IMG/VR virus record: IMGVR_UViG_3300044620_000986
Span: 1-35,188 of that record
From: a virus
Length of the DNA: 35,188 bases
Reading direction: 5' to 3' (one strand)
The position numbers and the translations under genes were made by a program. Numbering within the stretch: position 1 is the first letter of the stretch; the number at the start of each line of letters is the position of its first letter. The notes under the pieces were generated by a model, which was not told the origin of the DNA, searched no databases, and saw only the letters and a list, made by a program, of their open reading frames with translations. Below are positions 9,068 through 16,716 of this stretch, one piece after another.

Positions 9068-9784
9068 TCAGTTGCCGGCGCCGCCTGATGCGGCCATCGA
9101 GGCGGCAGGGTGGTTGGGGTTGCCTGGGCTTGTCGGCGCGACGCCGACGGTGGCCTTGATTTCAAGGCCCAGAGCGTTGGCGAAGGCCGCGTAGTGGGCC
9201 GTCGCGCGGTTGGCGTTGCCGGCGTACTGACTGTCCTTCATGTAGGACCGGTACATGATGTAGTCCTGCAGCACGTTGCCGTAGATGTCGGGCACGCTGA
9301 TGTTGCCCGTCACGGCCGTGTAGTCGGTGCCCGCGGCCGGTTCAGTGACGTCGTTGGGCAGAGCCGAGTAGACGATGTCCACGGACGCGCCCGAGGCTGC
9401 TGCGGGCGGGTAGACGTAGAACGTCTTGGGATCGCGCGGATCGAACATGAAGTGAACGATCTCGGTGACGCCGGCAAGGTTGTGCCAACCCTGCACCTGG
9501 GCGTCCAGGATCTCGCGCACGGACAGGCGCACGGCGCGCTTGTTGCCGCCTGAGTTGCGAACGACCTCGATCAGCTTCGTGCCGTTGGCCGGCAGCGTCT
9601 GTCGACTGCCTGCGATCAGCGTGTGCGCTGTGTTGGTCACCATCGCATCGGGGCGGTGGACGATGATCTCGCGCTGCCCGTCGTTGAGGTAGCGCACCAG
9701 CTCGGCCACGGGCCAGCGGATTGAGGTGGTGTCCTGCAGCGTCTCGACGCAGCGACGAACGATGGACTGGGCTGTGATGGGCAT
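9068..9784 (-). CDS. Head-tail connector/adaptor (DUF6682-like)
   Basis: 238 aa with AGGAG 9 nt before the ATG. It shows the DUF6682-like series RCVETLQDTTSIRWPVAELVRYLNDGQ, then LIEVVRNSGGNKRAVRL, LDAQVQGWHN, FDPRDPKTFYVYPP and DIYGNVLQDYIMYRSYMKD near residue 175, ending in YAGNANRATAHYAAFANAL. Proteins of this type sit in the head-completion cluster and are taken to join the portal to the tail. The gene lies next to another adaptor-like gene (9808-10422). The last 30 residues are a low-complexity Pro/Ala/Gly tail. Confidence 0.7.
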   Translation of the reverse strand: MPITAQSIVRRCVETLQDTTSIRWPVAELVRYLNDGQREIIVHRPDAMVTNTAHTLIAGSRQTLPANGTKLIEVVRNSGGNKRAVRLSVREILDAQVQGWHNLAGVTEIVHFMFDPRDPKTFYVYPPAAASGASVDIVYSALPNDVTEPAAGTDYTAVTGNISVPDIYGNVLQDYIMYRSYMKDSQYAGNANRATAHYAAFANALGLEIKATVGVAPTSPGNPNHPAASMAASGGAGN

Positions 9785-9807
9785 GGTTGGGTGCTCCTAG
9801 TTGATGC

Positions 9808-10422
9808 TCAACACCACTTCGGCCGGGCGCGCGGCACGGACGGGGCGTTTCCTCGGTAGGCCTGGAAAGTGAATTTGCTCAGGTGCTGCTGGTATTCCTG
9901 GAGCGCGAGTTGTGCGCCCTGGGGGTTGTTCAGCGGCCCAGGGGTGCGCATCAATCGGTAGCGGGCGCCGGCGACGATCGCGTCGGCGTACTGCTCCATC
10001 AGCGCATCTGGCAGCGTGTTGGCCGTTCGGCTCGGAGTGAGCGCGGCCTGAATCTCGATCTGAGCGCCAGCGGTGAACGCGCGCGTCAAAGTGATCGACA
10101 CCCGGTCGGCCGTGACGATGCCGGGGCGCTCGTTCTCATAGGTGGCCGGGTTCTTTTCCTGCGCCTTGAAGGACAGGATCTCGACCGGCGAGCCGCTCGA
10201 TGTGGCGCGCTCTATGCCCACGACGGTGCTGTCGGTCGGCAGGACCAGGGCGTACTCGCGCAGCGTGCCGTTCGACACGATGGGGTCTAGCCACTCCACC
10301 CAGGCCCGACTGTCCTGGAAGAACTCGGTTGCGGCGCGACGAAGTTCTTGCGTCAGGAACGGGTCAGGGCAGCCCGGCACATAGACCAGGATGTCCGGGT
10401 GGAGATCAGCCCAGGTGGCCAC
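9808..10422 (-). CDS. Second adaptor-like head-completion protein
   Basis: 204 aa from a GTG start, 15 nt after the previous stop. The N-terminus (WADLHPDILVYVPGCPDPF) and helical segment LTQELRRAATEFFQDSRAWVEW resemble phage adaptor proteins that bind beneath the portal. The rest alternates beta strands (YALVLPTDSTVVGIERA) with a helix near the C-terminus (LALQEYQQHLSKFTFQAYRG). No ATG fits better. Its order, capsid - decoration - small protein - this - DUF6682-like, supports a head-completion role. Confidence 0.55.
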   Translation of the reverse strand: MATWADLHPDILVYVPGCPDPFLTQELRRAATEFFQDSRAWVEWLDPIVSNGTLREYALVLPTDSTVVGIERATSSGSPVEILSFKAQEKNPATYENERPGIVTADRVSITLTRAFTAGAQIEIQAALTPSRTANTLPDALMEQYADAIVAGARYRLMRTPGPLNNPQGAQLALQEYQQHLSKFTFQAYRGNAPSVPRARPKWC

Positions 10423-10437
10423 GGATGACTCGCTCGA

Positions 10438-10737
10438 TCAGGCGCGAGCCTTGCTGCGGCGGGGCGCGGGCGCGCTCAAACTGGCGGGTACAGCCTCGGG
10501 CTCGGCCTGGGGCTCTTCCTCGGGCAGCTTGATGACCGATAGCGCCTCGTCAAAGTCCGCCTCGTCTGCGGGGTAGAAGTTGCCGGTCTGCAGCAGGGCG
10601 GCGATGGCCTCTTCTCCGATCACATCGCACTCCAGGTCACCGGATGCGTTTGGCTTGAAGACGAAGGGTTCGCTGTCCTTGAGTGTCACGCTCACCGTGC
10701 CGTCCTTGCGGGGCTGGATCGAGGTGGTCAGCTTCAT
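10438..10737 (-). CDS. Small acidic protein after capsid genes
   Basis: 99 aa starting MKLTTSIQPRKDGTV. This ATG is preferred over one 12 nt upstream because GGAG lies 6 nt before it. A compact beta-rich N-terminal part (residues 1-35) precedes the helix ECDVIGEEAIAALLQTG and an acidic, Pro/Glu-rich stretch (EEEPQAEPEAVP), ending in basic RRSKARA. No family is recognised. It is the first gene after a strong terminator and may be read through or carry its own promoter. A minor head or assembly role is only a guess. Confidence 0.6.
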   Translation of the reverse strand: MKLTTSIQPRKDGTVSVTLKDSEPFVFKPNASGDLECDVIGEEAIAALLQTGNFYPADEADFDEALSVIKLPEEEPQAEPEAVPASLSAPAPRRSKARA

Positions 10738-10747
10738 GTGGTTCTCC

Positions 10748-10776
10748 AAAAAGAAAGGGGGAAGTCGCCTCCCCCC
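10748..10776 (-). terminator. Rho-independent terminator after decoration gene
   Basis: On the minus strand an 8-bp stem GGGGGGAG/CTTCCCCC (one G-T wobble) encloses a GCGA tetraloop of the GNRA type and is followed by TTTCTTTTT. It lies about 55 nt after the stop of the 149-aa decoration gene and just before the small gene at 10737. It would end or attenuate the capsid transcript, favouring head protein over downstream tail genes. Confidence 0.85.
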
Positions 10777-10830
10777 TTCAAGAGCAGCCCGCCCCCGGCT
10801 GGCCGCTCACCCTGCGGGAGTTGGCCGCGA

Positions 10831-11280
10831 TCAGACCGCGCGGTACAGCAGCGTCAGGCCAACCTCGCCAGCAGCCTTGGTGGCGGCGGCGGCGGTGAAC
10901 TTGATGCCGATGAGCGTGTCGGTGGCCGACGCTGCGAGGCGCATCGCCGCAGTCGACAGGGCGACGTTGGCTGCTGTGCCGCCTTGGCTTGCGGTGATGC
11001 CGCTGGCCCAGGTCGAGGACAGGTCCGTGGCGCCGGCGTTGACCGGGCCCACGCTGGCCGCGATGGTCGCGCTGGCGTTGGTGTCCAGGTCATCGGAGTC
11101 GTAGACCAGACCCACCGGCACGCAGCCGGCCGGCAGGACGGCCACGGCGCCGCAGTCGTTGGCGTCCAGGTCGGCTGCCACCAGCGCGATCGGGTAGCGC
11201 ACGGCGACCACTTCGCCGCCAGCCGGGAAGACGGCAGGCTTGCGGCCGTCGAGGTAGTCGTTGGAATTGGTGAAGGGCAT
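10831..11280 (-). CDS. Putative capsid decoration protein
   Basis: 149 aa with AGGAG 6 nt before the ATG, directly downstream of the major capsid gene. It is small, Ala/Thr/Val-rich and beta-like (FPAGGEVVAVRYPIALVAADLD, AAVLPAGCVPVGLVY-like strands), as are head-stabilising proteins encoded next to N4-gp56-type capsids. No catalytic motif is visible. The terminator that follows suggests high-level co-expression with the capsid gene. The decoration role rests on position, size and composition, not on a recognised domain. Confidence 0.6.
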   Translation of the reverse strand: MPFTNSNDYLDGRKPAVFPAGGEVVAVRYPIALVAADLDANDCGAVAVLPAGCVPVGLVYDSDDLDTNASATIAASVGPVNAGATDLSSTWASGITASQGGTAANVALSTAAMRLAASATDTLIGIKFTAAAATKAAGEVGLTLLYRAV

Positions 11281-11309
11281 GTTGCTCTCCTAGTGCGTGT
11301 TGACCTGGA

Positions 11310-12428
11310 TCAGCGCGCGGCTGCGGCGGTATCGAGGCTGAACACCCCGAAGTCCTGCGCGCCGGAGCCGTCGTGCGTGAACGTGACCTTCTTCATGCCG
11401 AAGATCGAGGAGGTCGTGATGACCACCTTGTCCCCGTTGTCACGGGTCTCTTCGTGCCAGTCGAAGCGCATGTTGGTGCCCGGCGAACCGAAGGCGACCA
11501 CGGCGGCCTGCGAGCCCAGGAACAGGGCGCGCGCGGCTTCGACGTTGGCGCCGGCGCCAGCGTTGTTGAAGCGGATCACGTTGCGGTGCGAGTGCAGGAT
11601 CACGCCGCGGTACATGCCCAGGCTGCCCTTGAACAGCGGGTTGTTACGACCCTCGGCTGCGGCTGCGGCCTTCTGGATGTCCAGCCACTGTCCCGTGCTC
11701 GTGTCGGCGCGCAGGTCGTCCTCTTGGAACGAGTGCATGCAGACCACGAAGGTCTCGTTGCCGTCGATCTTGCAGGGCTGCAGGACCGGGATGTTCGTCG
11801 CGCCGCCGCCCTGGCTGTCCGCCTTGGTCTTGGCGCGATCGATCAGCCGCAGGTTGAACTTGTCGTTGGCGTCCAGGTTGTTGAAGGCCGTGGCATCGCC
11901 ACCGAACAAACGGTGGTTGCTGTCCGGGGTGACCAGACCGTTGTTCGCGCGGCCGGTGTAGTTCAGCGGCAGCAGGAAGTTCGGGTTCACGCCACGGGCG
12001 CCCGACAGGTAGATGAACAGCAGTTCATCCATCAGGCGAGCCCACCAGCCGGACTGCTGGCGCTTGGCCTTCTCGCGCAGGTCGTGCAGGGTGCGCTTGC
12101 GCGTCATCTTGCCGCCCGTGTTCACGCCGCACCGTGCTTGGTCGATGTAAATCTGGTCGGTGTAGAACTTCTGCGCCTCTTCCTTGCCTTCGAGGATGTC
12201 CTCGCCCTCGACGGGGGCCATCTTCAACTCGGCCAGCAGGTCGTAGCTGATCTGCTCACCGGCGTCGCTTTCCAGGTCCGTCAGGATCTGGATAGGCACC
12301 TCGGCCTCGGCGCCACGCGCCATGAAGCGCTGGCTGAAATAGGACTTCTGGGACTGGTCATAGGCCAGGAGGCCAGACCACTTCTTGATCGCCTTGGGGT
12401 CGTTGACCCCTACGATGGTGCGAGCCAT
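11310..12428 (-). CDS. Major capsid protein, N4-gp56 family
   Basis: 372 aa with a strong AGGAG 7 nt before the ATG. It matches the N4-gp56/DUF4043 capsid layout: KKWSGLLAYDQSQKSYFSQRFM at residues 15-36, then DLESDAGEQISYDLLAEL and VEGEDILEGKEEAQKFYTDQ, the basic segment GKMTRKRTLHDLREKAKRQQS, and FVVCMHSFQEDDLR. A C-terminal beta part carries MRFDWHEETRDNGDKVVITTS. These proteins have the HK97 fold and build the icosahedral head. Scaffold and CsrA-like genes precede it and the decoration gene follows. No prohead protease is visible. Confidence 0.9.
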   Translation of the reverse strand: MARTIVGVNDPKAIKKWSGLLAYDQSQKSYFSQRFMARGAEAEVPIQILTDLESDAGEQISYDLLAELKMAPVEGEDILEGKEEAQKFYTDQIYIDQARCGVNTGGKMTRKRTLHDLREKAKRQQSGWWARLMDELLFIYLSGARGVNPNFLLPLNYTGRANNGLVTPDSNHRLFGGDATAFNNLDANDKFNLRLIDRAKTKADSQGGGATNIPVLQPCKIDGNETFVVCMHSFQEDDLRADTSTGQWLDIQKAAAAAEGRNNPLFKGSLGMYRGVILHSHRNVIRFNNAGAGANVEAARALFLGSQAAVVAFGSPGTNMRFDWHEETRDNGDKVVITTSSIFGMKKVTFTHDGSGAQDFGVFSLDTAAAAR

Positions 12429-12499
12429 GGAAATACTCCTTTGGGTGGAACCTCAAAGAGCACGTCCTGCGCTCGCTTGCTGCTATCAGCGTGTAGGCG

Positions 12500-12712
12500 C
12501 TACGTTGCCACGCTTGGCACGGCTTCGAGAGCCTCGTCGATGTGTGATTTGTCGATCTGAACGGAGGGCAGCGCAGTGACGCGCAGCCGAACCAGTTGGC
12601 CGGACTTCTGCTTTTCAGCAAGTTCGACTACGGCTACTGCTTCGGGGACTCCGTAGCCCAGGGAGAACACCACGCGCTCCCCGGGTCGAACGTCCATGAT
12701 CAGTGACGGCAT
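12500..12712 (-). CDS. CsrA-like small beta protein
   Basis: 70 aa, with GGAG 7 nt before the ATG. The order of elements resembles CsrA/RsmA: a short start (SLIMDVRPGERVVF versus LILTRRVGETLMI), a beta strand (EAVAVVELAEK), then GQLVRLRVTA followed by VQIDKSHIDEAL, which parallels CsrA GNQVRIGVNA and VAVHREEIYQR. The key Arg of CsrA (VAVHR) is replaced by Lys and the loop is longer, so RNA binding is uncertain. CsrA proteins bind GGA-containing hairpins and control translation. Here the gene sits just before the capsid gene. Its last codons carry a degenerate copy of the dispersed 16-bp repeat. It may instead be a head-assembly protein of similar fold. Confidence 0.5.
   Translation of the reverse strand: MPSLIMDVRPGERVVFSLGYGVPEAVAVVELAEKQKSGQLVRLRVTALPSVQIDKSHIDEALEAVPSVAT
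12506..12521 (-). repeat. Degenerate copy of the 16-bp repeat
   Basis: The sequence CGTGCCAAGCGTGGCA on the minus strand differs at one base from the exact element found at four other sites. The change makes a perfect hairpin, TGCCA-AGCG-TGGCA. It overlaps the last codons of the CsrA-like gene and lies about 78 nt before the capsid start. Confidence 0.5.
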
Positions 12713-12733
12713 GCGCGCACTCCGCTCCTTGAG

Positions 12734-13684
12734 TTATGCCGCGCGCAGGAAGCGCTCACGCTGTGCGGCCGACATGCGTGCGATCGCGGTCTCGTACTCC
12801 ATGCCATCGAGCGACAGCACGTCCGAGAACTCGCCATCGACATCGCCTGGGCCGTCTCCCCCAGGCACGTTGGCCAGGGTCGGCGGCACGGCGTCCACCG
12901 GGGGGGTGCGGCGGGTGGCCGCGGGCTTGGCGTTGGCTGCAGCAGCCGGTGCCGGTGCGGCAGTCGGTGCGGGCGTGGTCATGCCGTGCAGCGCCTGCAC
13001 ACGACGGTGCGCCTCCTGCAGGAACCACTCCATCGGCTTGTCAGCGTTGGTGGCCTTGGCGGCCAGCGTCTTGACGAACTGGTCGAGGTCTTCGAGCTTC
13101 TCGCCGTCCTTGCGGTAGTCGATCGTGCCGTCTTTGGCGGCCTTGTCCATGAAGGACTCGACCGTGTTCTGCCACGCCTGCTGGGCGCTCTGCGCGGTCA
13201 TCTCCTGGCTGATCTCGGCCTTGGTGCGGGCGATGGTCAGGGACTCGCGCTCGGTGAGCAGTTCTGCGCGCTGGGTCTCGAAGTCGTCGAACTCCATCTC
13301 GCCAGAGCGGAACTTGCGCTTGAGCTCCGCCTCGCGCTCGGCCAACTCCTGCACCTTGGTGTCGTAGTCCGCAGGCAGGGGCGCCTCGTAGCGCGTCGTG
13401 GACTGACGGGCAGGCGCGGGGGCGGTGGCGTCGGCAGCATCGGCCTGGGCGGACGGTGCATCGGTGGCTTGGGGGGCCTCAGCGGCTTCAGCGGCGGCGC
13501 CTTTTCCCTCGACGGGAGCGGCTTCGCTCGACGCGCCGTCGTCATCGTCGTCGTCGTCATCGTCGTCGTCCCCAGCAATGCGCTGCATCGCGGCGAGTTC
13601 CTCGGGGGTCATGTCGTTGGACTCGATGGCCTCGCGCTCCTCGGGGGTCAGCGTAGCCAGTGCGTCAGCGTCGAGCGTGCTCAT
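12734..13684 (-). CDS. Scaffolding protein
   Basis: 316 aa with AAGGA 7 nt before the ATG, just ahead of the capsid genes. It is highly charged and low-complexity, as podovirus scaffolds are: LTPEEREAIESNDMTPEE, then a run of 11 Asp (residues about 38-48), Ala/Pro/Glu-rich spacer, a long helix (LAEREAELKRKFRSGE to SLTIARTKAEISQEM), and a C-terminal Ala/Pro linker with FSDVLSLDGMEYE. The helix is likely coiled-coil. It would guide procapsid assembly and leave before packaging. The Asp run is encoded by a GAC/GAT triplet array that is prone to slippage. Confidence 0.75.
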   Translation of the reverse strand: MSTLDADALATLTPEEREAIESNDMTPEELAAMQRIAGDDDDDDDDDDDGASSEAAPVEGKGAAAEAAEAPQATDAPSAQADAADATAPAPARQSTTRYEAPLPADYDTKVQELAEREAELKRKFRSGEMEFDDFETQRAELLTERESLTIARTKAEISQEMTAQSAQQAWQNTVESFMDKAAKDGTIDYRKDGEKLEDLDQFVKTLAAKATNADKPMEWFLQEAHRRVQALHGMTTPAPTAAPAPAAAANAKPAATRRTPPVDAVPPTLANVPGGDGPGDVDGEFSDVLSLDGMEYETAIARMSAAQRERFLRAA

Positions 13685-13733
13685 GCGCGCGTCCTTTCAG
13701 GTTGGTTTTCGATGGAAGCCCAAGGTCGTCGCG

Positions 13734-13922
13734 TCAGTCCGCGTCGTTGGCCGCGACCTTGGCTGCGGCCATCATCTTTTCCTTGGCCATGGCCTGCGCT
13801 GCGGCGAGGCGCTTGGGGTCGGCCTTGATCTTCTCGGCCTCCATGAGCGTGCTGAGGTCACTCTCGACCCGCCAGCGGTTGTCCTCGCTGATTGCGACGG
13901 CTGCCTTCTTGCTCTTGGCCAT
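13734..13922 (-). CDS. Small basic helical protein
   Basis: 62 aa with AAGGAG 6 nt before the ATG. It reads MAKSKKAAVAISEDNRWRVES, followed by a helix rich in Lys and Ala (IKADPKRLAAAQAMAKEKMMAAAK). Such small basic helical proteins sit between ejection and scaffold genes in many podoviruses without a defined role. No motif is recognised. The strong ribosome site and codon use support a real gene. Confidence 0.6.
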   Translation of the reverse strand: MAKSKKAAVAISEDNRWRVESDLSTLMEAEKIKADPKRLAAAQAMAKEKMMAAAKVAANDAD

Positions 13923-13955
13923 GGGGTACTCCTTCTGTCGGTTGATTGAGCGTGC

Positions 13956-15698
13956 TCAGCGAGGCACCGCGCCGATGTTTGCGAACTCGTCGGCGATCTC
14001 CTGCGGGCTGCGGGGTTGCGCGGCTGGCGCTGGCACCATGGGGGCCGCTGGGCGCGGCGCCACGGAGACGGCAGCGGCAGGGCGAGGTGCTGGCACGGGC
14101 GAGGGCGCGGGCGCCGGCAGCCACTGAACACCCTCGACCGGACGCCCACCGGGCCCGTTCTTGATGTTGAACTTGGTCCCAGGCTGGATCTTTCCCGCTG
14201 CGCCCGCGGCTTCGGCTTCGGCGGCGGTGTTGAACGTCAGCGGTGCGCCGGGCTGTGCGGGGGCTGCCGGTGCAGGGGCGCCGGGTGCGGGCGCCTGGGC
14301 GGCACCCACGACCGCGTCGTAGTCCTTGAGCGCCTGATCAGCGACCTTCTTGGCCTGCTCTGCGCTTCCCATCGAGGCGGTTAGCGCCTTGCCGTAGATG
14401 TCTTGGTAGAAGTCGTTGCGCGACTTCTGCACGCCCTGCATGGCCATGCGCAGGCCGGTGGCCATGTCTGGCGCCACCTTGGCGTTGATGAGGGCCTGGG
14501 CCAGCTTCACCTGGGCCGGCGAGTTGGCGTCGATTGTGGGCACCGCACTGATGACTCCGCGCCGGACCGCTTCGACATCTGCCGGGGTGGCGTTCGGGTT
14601 GTTCTGCTTGTAGAGGGCGACGGCGGCGTTGGCCTTGGCCTCGGCATCCTTGCGCGCCTGCGCGTCTGCGCCAGCCAGCCGGCGCGCAGCGTCATCGGCC
14701 CGCTTGTTGTCGGCCTTGATGTTGTCGATGTTGGCGCCCGTCTGTGCGACCGTGTTCGTGTTGGTCGCCACCTGGGAGGTCGTCAGGTTCTCGTCCCTGA
14801 CAGCCTGCGCGAGGTCTTTGTTGACCTCCTCCATCATCTTCAAGGCGCGCGTCGGGTTCACGTCCAGCAGGCCGACGGCGGCGTACAGCTTGGCCTGCTC
14901 GCCACGGCTGAGCGTCTCGAAGCGGGCGTTCCCATCGGGAGTCACCACGGACAGCCCCACCAGACCGTTCTTGTCTGGCGCGGACATCGTGATTCGGCGA
15001 GAGGTCTGGTTGACGAAGACCGTCGTTGCGCCGATCTGGTCTTCGGTGGCCTTGTATTCCTTGGTGCGCTGGGCGATCAGTGTGTCTTCAGCCGTCGTGC
15101 GCCGCTCGCTCTCAAGCGATCGAAGGCGCTCGATGTCGCCCGTGGCTGCAGCGATGGCGGCCATCTGACCGCTGACGCGCTGGCGGTACTCCGGCGACAG
15201 CGGGTCAACGGCGCCGCGCACCGTCAGGGCCTGCTCGTTGGCGGCGTTGGAGCCGCCTCGCACGGCTGGCACGGCAGGCGCGGCGGGCATGACGCCGGCA
15301 GCGGGTCCAGCAGGCGCCGGGGCGGCTGCGGCTGCGTCGGCAGGCACGCCAGACGGCGCCGGGGCGGCGGCCGGGCGCACGCCCTGGCGCGCGGCGTTCT
15401 CGGCCATCACGGCGTTGTCAGACGCCTGCAGCGCTGCATTGAAGTCGGCATCGAGCGCCGCGTTGGTGGCCGGCCTGTCAATGCCCTGGATCGTGTCGCT
15501 CAGGCCGCGCGTGAGCTGCGCGACCTCAGCCTTGCGGCGGGCCTCTTCGGTGGCCGATCCGATCTGCAGGCGAGTCAGGTCCTTGCGCAGCTCGCGCTCC
15601 TCGTCTTCCTTCTTCTGGCGCTCGGCGCGCTCCTTGCGGTCAAGGGCATCGGTTGCGATGCGGCTACCCAGCTGGAAACCGGTTTGAAACGCTGCCAT
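13956..15698 (-). CDS. Putative internal virion/ejection protein
   Basis: 580 aa. GGAGG lies 8 nt before the ATG, inside the last codons of the upstream gene. The N-terminus is a charged helix (ALDRKERAERQKKEDEERELRKDL, about residues 18-42), likely coiled-coil. An Ala/Pro spacer follows, then a central globular part (residues about 160-300) and another charged helical region (ARRLAGADAQARKDAEAKANAAVALY), ending in a Pro/Ala-rich tail. This composition is typical of proteins ejected with podovirus DNA. No lytic transglycosylase motif is seen. The role is inferred from position and composition. Confidence 0.55.
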   Translation of the reverse strand: MAAFQTGFQLGSRIATDALDRKERAERQKKEDEERELRKDLTRLQIGSATEEARRKAEVAQLTRGLSDTIQGIDRPATNAALDADFNAALQASDNAVMAENAARQGVRPAAAPAPSGVPADAAAAAPAPAGPAAGVMPAAPAVPAVRGGSNAANEQALTVRGAVDPLSPEYRQRVSGQMAAIAAATGDIERLRSLESERRTTAEDTLIAQRTKEYKATEDQIGATTVFVNQTSRRITMSAPDKNGLVGLSVVTPDGNARFETLSRGEQAKLYAAVGLLDVNPTRALKMMEEVNKDLAQAVRDENLTTSQVATNTNTVAQTGANIDNIKADNKRADDAARRLAGADAQARKDAEAKANAAVALYKQNNPNATPADVEAVRRGVISAVPTIDANSPAQVKLAQALINAKVAPDMATGLRMAMQGVQKSRNDFYQDIYGKALTASMGSAEQAKKVADQALKDYDAVVGAAQAPAPGAPAPAAPAQPGAPLTFNTAAEAEAAGAAGKIQPGTKFNIKNGPGGRPVEGVQWLPAPAPSPVPAPRPAAAVSVAPRPAAPMVPAPAAQPRSPQEIADEFANIGAVPR

Positions 15699-15701
15699 TG
15701 C

Positions 15702-16715
15702 TCAGACCTCCACCATTTCGAGACCCAGGCGCCCGTAGTCCACGGACGCGAAGCCAAGGTCGTCATAGGCCACAGCCTTCGGATCGAAGCGCTCGACCTC
15801 GTCGGCCATCACGCCGCGATAGCGCTTGCCGTCCGTTGCGCCGATGTAGGCGAACTCGTAGAGGTTCAGGCCGGTGCGTTCATCTTGGCCTACGCGCACA
15901 ACCGCCGTTTTCAGGCGGGGGTCGGACATGAACTTGGTCGTCGCTGCGCCAGCGGCTGCGCCCAGGATGGTGTTGAACGGGTCGCTCGAAGCCGCGATCT
16001 GGTCCTGACTGTTCTTGAAGCTCGCCTGGGCGTTGAACATCCCGGTGGCATTGGCGCCCATCTGACCGGCGACGGTGGCCGCCGACCCGAATCCGCTGTT
16101 CATGCCGGAGGTGCCTGCGTTGACCACATTCACCCCGCCTGCGGCCATGCTGGCGCCCTGTCCGGTGGCCTGCATGCTCATCGCCGGGTAGCCCGCCAGG
16201 GCGTTCGTGGCGCGGTCCGTCAGGGCGTAGCTCTCTTGGCGGGCAGCGCGGCGCGCCGTGTTCATGCTGCCGGCCTTGAGTGCCGCCTCGCCAAGCACCA
16301 GGGCCGTGTCATCGGAGCGGCCCGTGCCGGGCATGACGCCGCGGCGCGCGAGGTCACGGGCCGAGGATGCGCGGGCGTTGGCAATCGCAATGGACGCATC
16401 GGCGCCAGCCTGACGCGCGAGCGTATCGGCGCGCTGGTCGGCGTCGAACTTGTTGGCGTCCTCGACCATCCGGTCCTGCACGCCGGACAGCATCGCCCTG
16501 CGGGTCAGCATCCAGTTGCGGTCCTCGCGGGAATCCGTCACGCCCTGGCGCGCGTTGTCGAGCGCGAACTGGGTGGTCTCGCGCTGCAGAGGCAGCATGG
16601 ACTCGGAGTTGGCCAGGATGCGAGAGATCGCGTTGTCCTGGATTCCCATTGAACGGATCTGCGCCTCGACCAATCGCGGATCGGGTGCTGGCGCGCTTGA
16701 ACTTTTGCTGCCCAT
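15702..16715 (-). CDS. Virion protein with C-terminal S74 chaperone domain
   Basis: 337 aa with GGAGG 6 nt before the ATG. The N-terminal two thirds are helical and Ala/Gly-rich (ALDNARQGVTDSREDR, NARASSARDLARRGVMPG), with Gly-rich repeats near residues 190-240. The C-terminus carries a peptidase S74-type intramolecular chaperone: SDPRLKTAVVRVG at about 265, LYEFAYIG, YRGVMADEVE and DLGFASVDYGRLGLEM. In S74 proteins the Ser of SD-R-K is the self-cleavage site and the released domain helps trimers fold. Here it follows an ejection-like helical region rather than a fibre, which is unusual. The start chosen is the first ATG after the GNAT-like gene's stop. Confidence 0.75.
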   Translation of the reverse strand: MGSKSSSAPAPDPRLVEAQIRSMGIQDNAISRILANSESMLPLQRETTQFALDNARQGVTDSREDRNWMLTRRAMLSGVQDRMVEDANKFDADQRADTLARQAGADASIAIANARASSARDLARRGVMPGTGRSDDTALVLGEAALKAGSMNTARRAARQESYALTDRATNALAGYPAMSMQATGQGASMAAGGVNVVNAGTSGMNSGFGSAATVAGQMGANATGMFNAQASFKNSQDQIAASSDPFNTILGAAAGAATTKFMSDPRLKTAVVRVGQDERTGLNLYEFAYIGATDGKRYRGVMADEVERFDPKAVAYDDLGFASVDYGRLGLEMVEV

Positions 16716-16716
16716 A

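Noticed and set aside
14403-16652. Very long plus-strand frame (749 codons) opposite the ejection and S74 genes
   Set aside because: It lies wholly antisense to two genes with good ribosome sites and typical protein composition. High GC makes long shadow frames common, and its sequence is His/Arg/Gly-rich without motifs.
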